A stretch of DNA of 64,000 bases, from NCBI GenBank assembly GCA_030789695.1, contig CM061141.1, positions 194,629,689-194,693,688 on the forward strand. The letters are read 5' to 3'. Below are positions 11,713-21,896 of this stretch, one piece after another. Within the stretch, counting starts at the first letter, position 1. Each line of letters starts with the position of its first letter. This stretch comes from Scilla litardierei. Its lineage: Eukaryota; Streptophyta; Magnoliopsida; Asparagales; Asparagaceae. The notes under the pieces are model-generated. The model was not told the DNA's origin, searched no databases, and saw nothing but the letters and a program-made list of their open reading frames with translations. The position numbers were made by a program, and so were the translations under genes.

Positions 11713-12263
11713 AAGAGCGAGAGGTCGGCGGCTCCGATTCGATGCCGAGAGAGGTGGCGTCGATTGCGAATGACCCATTTAGGGTTTCGATTTGAAGGGG
11801 AGAGAGAGCGTCGGCTCATCTCACAGCAGAGGGGCGCTGCATTTTTGTCAAAGAAGAGGGGGGGCGCTCGAGGGTTTCCTTCGATCTGTTTTGGATGGTA
11901 GCAGACATCACAATAAAAAGGGAATGGGTTTTGTTAAATGAGAAGTGGGTTTTGTGGGCTCAGTTATGTTTGTTGGGCCACCCAAATACAAACAGATGAG
12001 ATAAAATTTGGAAAATAATGCTGGGATCTTGCTGCCTTGTGGGTTCAGTTTTAAAGCAAGGAGAAACATGACGTTGGGATGGGTCGACCCAAAGTGACAT
12101 AGGAAGAAAAAAAATAGTAGTGGGCTGTCCAAACAAAAAGTAAACGAAATAAACTGAGAAGAAGAAGAAAGGGATGAGGAAAATTAATTAACAAGACCAT
12201 AGATGAAGTAAAGATGAAATTAGAAAAAAATGTTTTTTTGAAAAGAAAATATATGTCATTACA
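9957..12263 (-). mobile_element. Solo LTR with TSD inside element A leader
   Basis: It starts TGTAACGAC (9957-9965) and ends GTCATTACA (12255-12263), inverted with one mismatch. CTTAA flanks both ends (9952-9956 and 12264-12268), and A's leader resumes straight after it. The length is 2307 bp. No gag or pol is seen, so it is a solo LTR. Its first bases resemble F1, but the interior is different. A (GA)n tract and a TATA-like CTATTTATATTTG on minus near 11500 suggest transcription on the minus strand. Confidence 0.88.
11635..11711. repeat. (GA)n microsatellite
   Basis: An almost uninterrupted GA run of about 76 bp inside the solo LTR; on the minus strand it is a CT-rich leader. Serine/leucine runs predicted from it are artefacts. 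Confidence 0.95.
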
Positions 12264-12302
12264 CTTAATGCCGAGAGGAGGAGAAGAGAAGCCCTCGAGA
12301 CA

Positions 12303-14864
12303 ATGGACGAGATACTCAACCCTGAGAATGGTCCACAGTCGCGTCCGTCGCTGCAAGATAGGTCGCTCCTCAGTTACTCAATACCTCACAATAGGTCGAC
12401 CTCCAGCGTTCAAAGGCCGACGGTGGAGCCGAATAATTTCGAACTCAAACCATCTTTGGTTGATTTCGTGCAAAGGGACCAATTCTCAGGAGCCCCTATG
12501 GAGAACCCTAATGACCATTTGAACACTTTCCTGGAAAAGATGGACACATTAAAGATCAATGGCATCACCAATGATGCCATCAGGCTAAGACTTTTACCTT
12601 TTCACTTAGGGATAAAGCCAATGATTTTTCACTTAGGGATAAAGCCAATGATTGGCTCAGGAGTCACAGTCCCAATACATTAACCACATGGGATAATATA
12701 TCTCTTGATTTTCTAACAAAGTACTTTCCTTCAGGTAAGACTACCAAGCTGCGCAATGAGATCACCAACTTCAAGCAGTCGGAGCGAGAGTCCTTGTACG
12801 AAGCATGGGAGAGATTTAAGGATCTCTAAAGAGTCTGCCCCCACCACGGCGTGTCGGATTGGATACTTATTCAAGCCTTCTGCAACGGGCTAACGCCACC
12901 GGTGAGAATGTCTTAGATGCCACCGCTAAATGGCGCTATAATGAGCAAGACTCTAGCCGAAGCAAAGAGATTGCTTGAAGCAATGGCCGAGAACAACGAC
13001 TCCTGGAGCAACGTGAGGAGCACCACCACTAGGGGAGGTAAATATGACATCGACGAGGTACCATTTCTTTCAGCTAAATTTGATGCCCTAACTAAACAAC
13101 TTTCCCTTATTGGACTTGGTGCAGCTAAACTGCCTACGGTAGCAGTTTGCCAGGTATGTGGTGTACAAGGACACCAAGGCACTGAATGTTCATCACTTAT
13201 GGCGGTGCCCCTGGATATGACGATAGAACAAGCGAACGATTTATTTGGGAACAATCCGAGGCACCAAGCAACCCTTACTCTGGCACATACAATCAAGGGT
13301 GGAGGAACCACCCCAACTTCTCATACCGGGCTCTGGGATTGCAAGCTCCCCAATCGTACCCTCAGCGGCATCAGGAACTCCAAGCTCCAGCTCCCCAGGC
13401 CCAATTTCATAGCTTCAATCAAAGGCCTCCGGTGAACGCACCACCCATCCAAAAGTCAAACTTGGAATTACTGATTGAGAGTCATATCCGGACTGAAGTC
13501 CAGAGGAATGACTACTTCCAAACCTCTTTACAGCCACTGATGACAAAGACGCAATAGCTTGCGTCCAACTCACAACAGCTGGCAACTGGCCAAAAGTCCA
13601 TGGAGACCACGATGGAGCAGATGGCGCAACAACTCACCCAACTTTCCAAGGCATAAGGGAAATTGTCAGGGCAAGTTGAAGAAAATCCCCGAGGGCATAT
13701 GAACGCGATTACATTGAGGAGTGGGAAGAAGTTTGAAGGTCCCATTATGTCCGTTACGGAGAAGGAAGCTGAAAAAGAAGGGGAAGTTCGTGTTGAGCTC
13801 AAAGCTGAGGATGACCAAGAAGTTGTTCGTGAGGTAGAGCCTCCGCAGGCCGGATCCAACAAGGATAAGCAAGCGGAGAAAGAGCTAGGGAAACCCACCG
13901 ACGGGCCTCCCAGGCCATATCAGCTGAGAGTCCCATTTCTTTCGAGACTGGAAAGGGCCAAATTGGACGAAAAGTACGGGAAGTTCTTTGATCTTTTGAA
14001 GCAACTCAACATTTCCATCCCCTTCCTCGGTGCGATCTCTGAAATCGCTGCCTATGCCAAGTTCCTCAAGGAGATAATCACCAAGCACGGTAGGAGGGAG
14101 AAGGTGTTTCTCTCCGCAGAGTGTAGCGCCATCATTCAGAGAAAAATGGTGGAAAAACTAGAGGATCCAGGGAGCTTCTCCATCCAGTGTACTATTGGAG
14201 ACTTGGATGTCAAGAGCATCCTTTACAACTTAGGAGCTAGCGTTAGCTTAATGCCCATCAGCATTTGTGAGAAGCTGAATCTCGGGGAGCTACAACCCAC
14301 GAACATGTTACTCCAACTAGCAGACCGCTCTGTGAAATACCTCCTTGGGATAGTAGAAGACGTACTGATGAAGATCGGGAAAATTTTAGTTCCATGCAAC
14401 TTTGTCGTCATGGACATGCTGGAGGACACCATCCTAGGTAGGCCTTTCATAGCTACAGTGGGGTCCTCATTGATGTGAAGGGAGGGATACTCTCCCTCAA
14501 CGTCGAAAAGGAAAAGGTCGAATTCGACCTTAAGAAATCGATGAAGAATTTCACAGAAGCTAGCCATCGGGGCCAAGTAGATCTCCTCAAAGAAGCAATC
14601 GAGGAGACAAGTTTGGAGGAACTATTTCTTGGTGACAACAACAATGAACCCCCCATTGGGCATGAAGCCAAGCTTAAGGAACTAGCGATGATGGAGGACC
14701 GCGAAGAGACCGTTGAGATAAATCTGAAGGAGAAACCACCGCGATCGCATCCACTAGATCCAGGAGACAAGAAGAAGCATGAGGAAGGCCACAAGGAGCT
14801 GAACAACAAAGTGAATCATGGAGATGGCCGCATTCGGGATTTCTCCACCCTAAAACCACCATGA
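12303..14864 (+). pseudogene. gag-PR: Athila-type gag-protease of element A, decayed
   Basis: Gag: Retrotrans_gag core around 12590-12900 with YEAWERFKDL and CPHHG, then a CCHC knuckle CQVCGVQGHQGTEC near 13147-13188, then a Pro/Gln-rich tail. ITLRSGKKFEGP (near 13705) marks the gag-protease link usual in Athila. Protease: NLGASVSLMP near 14228-14257, with LGRPF near 14440; the usual catalytic Asp of DLGAS is Asn here. VKGGILSLNV and a charged tail follow to 14864. Defects: a 27-bp in-frame duplication in gag (12599-12651), stops near 12827, 12914, 13555 and 13656, and frameshifts near 12600, 13200 and 14470. No RT follows. Confidence 0.8.
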
Positions 14865-14884
14865 CGAAATCAATTCGGGAGTCG

Positions 14885-14935
14885 AGCTCATGACTTAAAA
14901 CAAGAGCTTCTTGGGAGGCAACCTAACAGTTTTCT
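14885..14935 (+). other. End-of-pol marker of Athila elements in A
   Basis: GAGCTCATGACT, then AAAACAAGAGCTTC and TTGGGAGGCAACC. In autonomous Athila elements this kind of sequence follows integrase. Here it follows the protease tail by about 20 bases. Element B has the same block at 18388-18436 (minus), so both elements skip the same part of pol. Confidence 0.6.
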
Positions 14936-15090
14936 ACTAAGATTTTCCATTTGATCTTCATCTTTATTTTAGTTTAGATTAATATAGATTTTTTGTCCTA
15001 TAATAAATCCCCAAATCCCTGAGAGATTGACTAAGTCTTTGATTGCATGAGGAAGAAGAAAAAGAAGGAGAAGTAGTGGAGGAAGGGACC

Positions 15091-15440
15091 CACGCGGACG
15101 TGCCATTATGATTGACGCAACCACGTGAATGACTTGGGAAGAGACATTTGATGCGCCCACGTCGTACCCATCAACACGGCCCGCGAATGTCTCAGAAATT
15201 TGGGCCAAAACAAAAATTCTTCTCAAAGCTTACGCGACCGCGTCGATTTCTCCTTTTGGACTAAATGACACGGTGCGTTATTCTAAATGACGCGGGTCAC
15301 AAATATCTCTGTAACTTCAGCCCAAAATTTTCTTCAAATGGCCAGAGCTTACACGGGCCACATTGTTCAGACAATGCGGCCGCGTCGACCCCTACCCTCG
15401 CAACATTTTATGCGGCCATGTTAATCTTCCACGCGACCCG
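15091..15440 (+). promoter_or_regulatory. Internal GCGGCCGCGT word array of A
   Basis: The LTR word of A recurs in the spacer after the end-of-pol marker: about 15093/15116, 15153/15177, 15234, 15271/15290, 15354/15376 and 15412/15431, with pair spacing of 19-24 bp. The best copy, GCGGCCGCGT, is at 15376. Three TATA boxes follow directly. In Athila elements an additional ORF lies downstream of this point (kept in B, lost in A), so the array probably belongs to an internal promoter. Confidence 0.6.
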
Positions 15441-15501
15441 TATAAAATGTTTATTTCAGCTATAAAAGCCCTAAACGGCCCGTTCATTTCAGCTATAAAA
15501 G
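15441..15501 (+). promoter_or_regulatory. Three TATA boxes after the internal array of A
   Basis: TATAAAAT at 15441 and CTATAAAAGCCC at about 15460 and 15493. The last two lie in a 33-bp direct duplication beginning with TTCAGCTATAAAAGCCC. They are followed by a pyrimidine-rich stretch, as at a transcription start. The downstream ORF is lost at the junction with B. Confidence 0.55.
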
Positions 15502-15549
15502 CCCGAAACGTTTCGACTTTCCCTCTCACCCAAAGTAGGTCAATAATAG

Positions 15550-17264
15550 AGGCCAGGTCCGCCTCGAATCTATCGTAATGTGTCGTCGTCGAGCGTATGA
15601 AGGCCTCAAAATCCCACCGGAGGCGAAAAGTCGACTCCTCCAACGCCGTCAGACAACCGTCTGTGGTTTGGGAGTCGAGGGGAGGGAGAGGAACGTGGCG
15701 GTGATTCACCACTCTCGTAAAGAGGTCACGTGCAGCTAATGCACGATGCCTAGGGTGGAAATTCAGAGATGGTGAGCTCGAAGGGATCTCAGCAGCAGCT
15801 GAAGAAAGAGCGGTCGTCTACACAGAAGTGTGGACAGACGTCGAGACGCTCTCTGTAAAGATGGCCGCTGATGGTGACGAAGTGGTGCCTGAGAGGGGAA
15901 TTTGTGGACCTAAAGAGATCGGAAGTGAAGCTATGGGGTTGCTCAGAGGTGGAAGGGTGGGGGATGGATCGTGCCCAGGGAAGTCTAAATCTGTAAGATA
16001 TGGGGCAGACAGGATATCGGTGCCCTCAGGCACGGAGACTGAAGAGACAACGGCAGTGGCCTCAAGGCAAGAGGTGGTGACAGTCCCCGAGGTCTATATG
16101 GTGGTGGAGGTGGAAGAAACAGAGGTGGATGAAGACGTGCCTCATGAGCGATGTGGATATAAAGCCGGAGCTGGAAGCGTGGCCACTAGGGCTGCAAGGT
16201 CGTGCTCCTCGTACTCGGCGGAGTGTTGTACCGGGACATCGGCGACAGCCTCGACGGGTGCTCCTGGGGGCTCGAGTACGTGGAGGGGTGGAAGTGGGTC
16301 GACCCAGTCAATCATCCAGCTCAGTTGGACTGGTGCTATGTGGGTAAGGTGAGGGGTGGGAAGTACCATGTGAGGCTGTGCTGGGTGCCGACCAGATATG
16401 TCCAGTGATGATCCCCATAAGGTCTGATTATATGCTTGTTCTCAAGCACACCAAGAGTCAAGCGTGTGGGGCCAACAGGGGTAGCCAGGTCATCGGGAAT
16501 GTGGATATCAAGCATCCAGGCCAAAAATAGTAAAGAAACAACCCCAGCAGATGTCAGTGTAGAAGTGGGTGGTGGCGGTCTGAATAAGGTGATGACACAA
16601 CCAGTGTGATGCATCAGAAAGCATGAAAGGGCGAATGGAGCTGTCAAGGTCATAAGATGGGAAGCTCTAATAGGGACATGGTCCCGACCTCTGGCCGGCA
16701 AAAGATGGTAGTGGCTAGGTGCCTCTGCGCGTAACGAAGGCAGTGGTGCACGATGCACGATGCCTTCCCCCGGCTAGGGCGGTAATGATCCAAACCTGAA
16801 ATACGACGCCAAAAAGCTGGAGCATCAAACATGTCAACATCGTAGTGTGGGGAGAAGGCGGCTCTCGGCTCGGGGATGGCTGGGAAGTGAAAGTGCTTGC
16901 GGATCATGGCGTATGTAATCGTGCAATCATGATCTATAAGGCGAAAGGTGATGCCATCACCCGCTGGAGTACGAGCGATGGAGCTAAGAGCCTCCAGGGC
17001 AATGTGGGAGTACGTTGGGGCATGGACGGCTAGGAGACGATCGAAGCCGATCGTGCAGTAGAGGTAATGGACTCCCTGAAGGAGTCCAAGGGAGCAGAGT
17101 GTGGGGACGTCTATGAAGAGGGTGGCGACGAGACGACGCTGCAAGAGCCTGGCGACGTGCTCGCGGTGTGCGTCGTCACAAAAGTGATTCCGTAAGACGT
17201 GCTGGCAGAGCGTCCCTGGTGGGGGCAGGGTGTGGGGGTGATGATGGAGCGGCGGTGGGTGCAT
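15550..17264 (-). pseudogene. Athila ORF (post-pol position), decayed
   Basis: Resembles the conserved Athila retrotransposon ORF region (PF03078-like): FRLIDHDCTITYAMIRKHF followed by FWRRISG (17000-16780), then KHIIRPYGDHHWTYLVG in another frame (about 16440). The C-terminal part, with FRLRWDFEAFIRS and a helical stretch, is at 15712-15540. Frame changes occur near 16700 and again before 16030. A Pro/Thr-rich, low-complexity N-terminal extension with microsatellite sequence lies at 17580-17265. The function of the family is unknown; an env-like role has been proposed from its position. No clear membrane segment is seen. Confidence 0.6.
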
Positions 17265-17486
17265 CGGTGGGTATAGGGGCAGAGGTGGTGGGGATGGTGG
17301 TGGTCGTGATAGGTGTGGTGGTGGTGGGGGTGGTAGTGGTGGGAGTAGTAGTGGTGGGAGTAGCGGTAGTGGTGGTGGTGAGGCAGAGGGGGATAGGGGG
17401 AGGCGTCGGGGGGGGGGCTTTGTGGTGGGTGGTTAGGCGGCGGCGGCGGCGGCGGCGGCCGTCGTCAAAAAAAGAACGGGGAGGAA

Positions 17487-17490
<4 letters not shown>

Positions 17491-17551
<61 letters not shown>

Positions 17552-17565
17552 CGCGCGCGCGCGCG
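17491..17565. repeat. (GA)n(GC)n compound microsatellite
   Basis: GA run to 17547, then GC run to about 17565. It lies at the start of the Athila ORF region of B, probably in its leader. Confidence 0.95.
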
Positions 17566-17790
17566 GGGGGAGGGCGACTGACCGGAGGTGGAGCGGCCGG
17601 AGGGGTGGCACGGTCGACGGAACGAGTGGAGGACGACGATGATTAGGGGAGGTCCAGTAGGGAGTGAGGGAGAGCTCGGGCAGTAGATTAGGCTTAGGGT
17701 AAAATAATTTTTTAAGAGTTTAGGATAAAAATTGAAACGATTTGGGTTAAAACCCCGACTCATTTGGAAGCGGGGCCCACGCTAGATTGA

Positions 17791-18137
17791 CTCGATCGAG
17801 CAGCGACGCTGCTCGATCGAGTCAGAAACGCTGTAAAAATAAGTTGAAATTGAGTTATAGGAGACTCTCTCGTATGCTCGATCGAGCAGTATGCTGCTCG
17901 GTCGAGCAGATCATCACTCAGACCGAGCAGGGTATGCTCGGGCCGTGTAAACCGAATACCATTTTCTCCAAATTTTCAAAAGCCTGTCATACTCGACCGA
18001 GCAGTAGGCTGCTCGGTCGAGTCACCGTCTGCTCGGACCGAGCAAATACTGCCTGGGCCGTGTAGATAGAGTGATGATTTTGCTCCTTATTATCGTCCCT
18101 GAACTGCTCGACCGAGCAGCGTAGCTGCTCGGTCGAG
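17791..18137 (-). promoter_or_regulatory. CTCGATCGAG / CTCGACCGAG word array of B
   Basis: Word starts are 17791, 17812; 17877, 17897, 17918, 17937; 17992, 18012, 18032, 18053; 18107, 18128. Groups are 2, 4, 4, 2 with spacing of 20-21 bp. Pairs form hairpins, for example TGCTCGATCGAGCAG facing GCTGCTCGGTCGAG with a 3-4 base loop. In B's reading direction the array follows the gag-protease block and precedes an AT-rich, TATA-like region (17700-17730) and the Athila ORF. Confidence 0.7.
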
Positions 18138-18387
18138 TCGCCTCTGTCCCCTTTTCACACCTTTTCCGTTCGTTTTCTCTTCAAATCTGTTGATCATCCC
18201 TAGCCCCTTTCGTTTAAAATGTCGATCTGCATGCCCCCTTATGTTCAACCTGTAAAGATGAAGAACTCATCATATTTTTATGGTTTTATAGTTTTACGGG
18301 AAATAAACAACGTTTTTGTTTGGTTTTCTCAAATAAATGAAGTGAAAATAAGAAATTGAAAAAGAAAATCTGAAATCTAAGAGATTG
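18138..18387 (-). other. Spacer of B, no gene
   Basis: AT-rich spacer between the end-of-pol marker and the word array. I see no ORF or repeat in it. Confidence 0.6.
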
Positions 18388-18436
18388 GGTTGCCTCCCAA
18401 TAAGCGCTTGTTTTTAGTCATGAGCTCGACTCCCTT
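18388..18436 (-). other. End-of-pol marker of Athila elements in B
   Basis: On minus: GTCGAGCTCATGACT, AAAACAAGCGCTTAT and TGGGAGGCAACCC. It follows the stop of the protease tail by a few bases, with no RT or integrase between them. Counterpart of 14885-14935 in A. Confidence 0.6.
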
Positions 18437-18440
18437 TGAT

Positions 18441-20946
18441 TCATCGATAGTCGTTTGGTGCGCATGAAATTCGTGCGTCGTTCTTTTCGATAATGCAATC
18501 CGACGGTATTTGGTATCCGCCTACTTCAAGCTTTTTCCTCGTGTAGCCTATGGCCTCCGGTTCTTCACAATGCGAAGAACGATTCAAAAGCTCCTCATCC
18601 AACACTCGGATGTAGGCGGCAACCGCTTTGTGGTAGGTTGGGTCGCCGTCATCGTCGATACCCGTTCTCACAGGGTCCTTCATGACCCCCTCAGAAGAAA
18701 AATCCTCCACAGCTTCATCTTCCAGGAGCTCCAAATAGCTAGCCCCTTCCTCATGAGCACGCTCTCTCATTGGCTTCTGCAGCCTGAATTCAGCTTTGAT
18801 GTTCCCCACGTTCAGCGAGATGGTCCCTTCTCGGACATCAATCAAAACACCGGTCGTCGCCTGACGGGGCGGCCGAGTATAAGCTGGGAGCTCCCTCCCT
18901 CGGGCATGTTCATAATGACAAAGTCAACAGGAAGACAAAATCCATGGGGTATCTGGAGAATGATAGCCCTGGCTATGCCCACCGGGTAAGTGATCGAATG
19001 GTCTGCAAGCTGGATGGACATATTCGTCGGCTCTAGTTCGCTTCCAGTCTGCAATCTCTAGAATATAGAGAGGGGCATCAAACTGATGCTAGCCCCTAGA
19101 TCAATTAAAGCTCGACTGATGGGCATCCCTCCGATGGAGCACGGAACGGTGAAGCTCCCCGGATCCGGTAGCTTCCGGGGGAGATGATTCTTTATAATGG
19201 AGGTGGAGTCCTCCATGAGCTTTATTTCTTCAGGCTTCCTCTTCCCCGTGATCAGATCCTTTAAAAACATGGCATAGATGGGGATCTCTGTGATAGCATC
19301 CATGAACGGGATATTCAACTGGATTCCCTTCAGCAACTCCATGAATTTGGAGTATTTCTCCTCCATCTTAGCCAAGGCTAGCCTCTGTGGATATGGCGGG
19401 GGAGGTCGGCTAGCTTTGTTCTTTGCAGCATCAACAGGAGGCGGTGTTGTAGTAGGTGTGTTGGATGGTGGATCTGCCTTCTCCTCATTATTCGTAGGCT
19501 CTTCAGTGGTCTCTTCTTATCACTGTCATCATCGGCTTCTTCAACAATGAATCTCTCCTTGTTCAAAACCGGGACCATGACGGGCTCAGTCGCCCGTCCT
19601 CCACGTGTGGTGACAGAAACCACAACATTCGCTTGGGTCCTTGGGTTCGTCTCTGGTTGCGAGGGCAACCTCCCTTGGTTCTTCAAAAGCTGGTTCATTT
19701 GGCCCCTCAGTTCATCTAGTGAAGTGTTTATACTCTTAAACTTGGTGGAAGTATCCTGGTTGAACCGTGCTTGACCACTCATAAAGGTCTCCAATGTAAC
19801 CTCCAGATTGGACCGAGGAGGATTTGGCGCATAGCCTTGCTGATGCGGCCGATTAAATTGATAACCCGACGGGTGATAAGGTCCAGCTGGCCTAAATCCG
19901 CCATGTTGCTGGCTCTGTGGCTACCCATGTTGTTGCTGAGGAGGGGGTGGCGGTCTCTGAAATTGTGGAGGTTGCAGCCCTCCACTTGGATTCCCATAAG
20001 AGAATCCCGGATGATTCCGAGCAGCCGGATGTTGCCATTGATTTCGTCCCTCCCCTTGGACGTACTGCACAGATTCTGATAATTCGACACCATCATAATG
20101 TGCCTCACCAGGGATATACCCTTGCTCTGCATAATCCTCTGCAGGATGATAAGTAGATGTGCTGGGTGATGCAGGAATGGAATCCAGGCGCTGTTCAATT
20201 CTGGCCACCTGTTTGTATAAGGTCTGGATGTGAGAGTCCAGATGGCTGGCAGCTTTGACCTCGGGGGTCCGGGTCACAATGGTTCTTTCTTCACTCCATT
20301 GCTGATTGTTGGCTGCCATATGCTCCAGCAAGTCTATAGCTTCTGTAGGAGACTTGTCAAGTAAGGCGCCTTGCGTCGCAGCATCTATTATCATCTTGGT
20401 GCTGGACTGCAACCTGTTGTAAAAACTCTGCACCAAATCCCAAGGCTGGATACCATGATGAGGGCATTGATGTTGGAGGTCCTTGAACCTCTCACATGCC
20501 TCATAGAGCGACTCTTGTGGGAGCTGTTTGAAATTCGAGATTGCTCCCCGGATCCGTACTGTCTTCGAAGGTGGATAGAATTTATCCACGAAGACAAGTG
20601 TCAGCTTCTCCCATGTGGTTAAATGGTTGGGAGGATGGGCCCGTAGCCAGTACGAGGCTTTATCCCTCAGAGTGAACGTGAAAATCCACAGCTTGACATC
20701 ATCATCACTCACATCCTTCGCCTTGAAAGTGTCACACTTTGCAAGGAAGGTGTCGATGTGGTGGTTGGGGTTCTCGTGAGGATGCCCGTGAAAGGGATCC
20801 TATTGCATCAAATTAATGAACCCCATCTTCAGCTTAAAGCTTACCGCCGCCATTTGCGGTCTAAGGATAGAAGAATTGTTTCCAAATGTCGGCTTCATAT
20901 GGTCCCTGATGGACCCGGTGCGAGGAGGAGTAGTATTGTCTGCCAT
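18441..20946 (-). pseudogene. gag-PR: Athila-type gag-protease of element B, decayed
   Basis: Starts MADNTTPPRTG near 20943. Gag core at about 20800-20370 has FTLRDKASYWL, YEACERFKDL and CPHHG, followed by a Pro/Gln-rich tail. No CCHC knuckle was found. The protease has DLGASISLMP near 19090 (catalytic Asp kept) and LILGRP near 18865. A tail with LIDVREGTISLNV runs to a stop at 18441. Defects: in-frame stops at about 20800, 19921 and 19056, and frameshifts near 19510 and 18850. The order matches A, but the protein sequence is clearly diverged. No RT motif lies downstream. Confidence 0.8.
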
Positions 20947-21191
20947 TTGAGCAGAGGGAGATGGATTTCTGCTTGAGGCCCTCAAAGCCCTTGCTGTTTT
21001 CTCGATCTCGAGATCGAACAATAATTCTCTAGTAGATGCCCCGAAGCGAGTGTTCATGCACCAACACAACTCAGACAAATACCAGTAATAGCACGGTAAT
21101 AAATAAAAGAATAAAAACGATGGAGAGATAAGGGATGATTAGAGTTGCTAGCAAACTTCTCAAAATAAAAATAAACTGAGATAACACTATT

Positions 21192-21219
21192 GCCGTCCCC
21201 GGTAATGGCGCCAAAAACT
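21192..21219 (-). other. Primer binding site of B
   Basis: On minus, AGTTTTTGGCGCCATTACCG begins directly after the LTR end TGCGTCA. It matches the usual Athila/Tat primer site with few changes and fixes element direction and LTR end. Confidence 0.75.
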
Positions 21220-21896
21220 TGACGCACCCGAAATCTACACCTAGATTCCACCCGGCGGTGTCACGATCGCCAGGCGTGGTATGGCCCCCTAGGTGTCAAT
21301 TCGGGGCTCTATCCGCAAGCAGACGGTGTCAAATTATAGTTTAAAAGATATCGAATCCCACAGGGACGGTGACAGTGTAATTGGGTTCTCACCTTACTTT
21401 TATACCTCGAAGTGAGATAGCTATCGGGGTGAGAGAATTGGTTTTGGTATCGTTGTTGTTTAATAATAAAAAGGACTATGGCTTTAGGGATCACCGCTAA
21501 AACCGTCGAGGATCGACGTTTGAATAGAATCCTTATGTTGCATTAGGGTTAGGAGATTAATCTCCCAATTCGTACCACTCTCGTGGGTTAGAATTGCGAG
21601 GTATTTCGGTGGCTCTCATTGACGCAATAGCGGTAGCCGTCAATGTAGAGATATAGTTCGTCGGTGGATCCCTTCAAGGCATGAGCCAGGCATGGTCAAG
21701 AGCCTTGGTTGGATCCACCGATTTCCCTATTCGAATCCTAAGGATACCCCTTAAGCACATCAATTCCACAGACCATGGGCATGATCATAGTACGGGTTAT
21801 CCTATGGATTCAGTAGGATCGGCCGAAATACTCCCATATATTCCTAATTCAACGTAGGGATCCAGATCTACATCTCCCCCCCAAGAGTTTTAGGGT
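21220..21896 (-). mobile_element. LTR fragment of B (U5 side)
   Basis: On minus it ends GGGTGCGTCA next to the primer site. The U3 side is missing because an F1 LTR begins at 21897, so B's LTR array cannot be inspected. No gene within it. Confidence 0.65.

Larger units (their letters stand above)
8003..15536 (+). mobile_element. Athila-lineage Gypsy element A, gag-protease only
   Basis: Order: 5' LTR (8003-9674), degenerate primer site, leader, gag and protease (12303-14864), the end-of-pol marker TTGGGAGGCAACC (near 14920), an internal palindrome-word spacer (15091-15440) and TATA boxes (15441-15501). It then joins element B in opposite orientation at about 15536. RT, RNase H and integrase are absent, although the sequences on either side of that region are both present. 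A solo LTR interrupts the leader. The gag is of Athila type. Neither the Athila ORF nor a 3' LTR remains. Confidence 0.7.
15537..21896 (-). mobile_element. Athila-lineage Gypsy element B, pol-less
   Basis: On minus: LTR fragment (21896-21220), primer site (21219-21192), gag-protease (20946-18441), end-of-pol marker (about 18436-18388), palindrome array (18137-17791), then the Athila ORF (17763 to about 15550). RT, RNase H and integrase are missing at the same place as in A, yet the two are clearly diverged and use different array words. The LTR is cut by an F1 LTR at 21897. The 3' end is lost at the tail-to-tail join with A. Confidence 0.7.

Noticed and set aside
11499..11819. Ser-Leu repeat protein
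   Set aside because: Translation of the (GA)n microsatellite.
17168..17581. Val/Gly-rich plus-strand ORF
   Set aside because: Complement of the Thr/Pro low-complexity part of the Athila ORF leader on minus.
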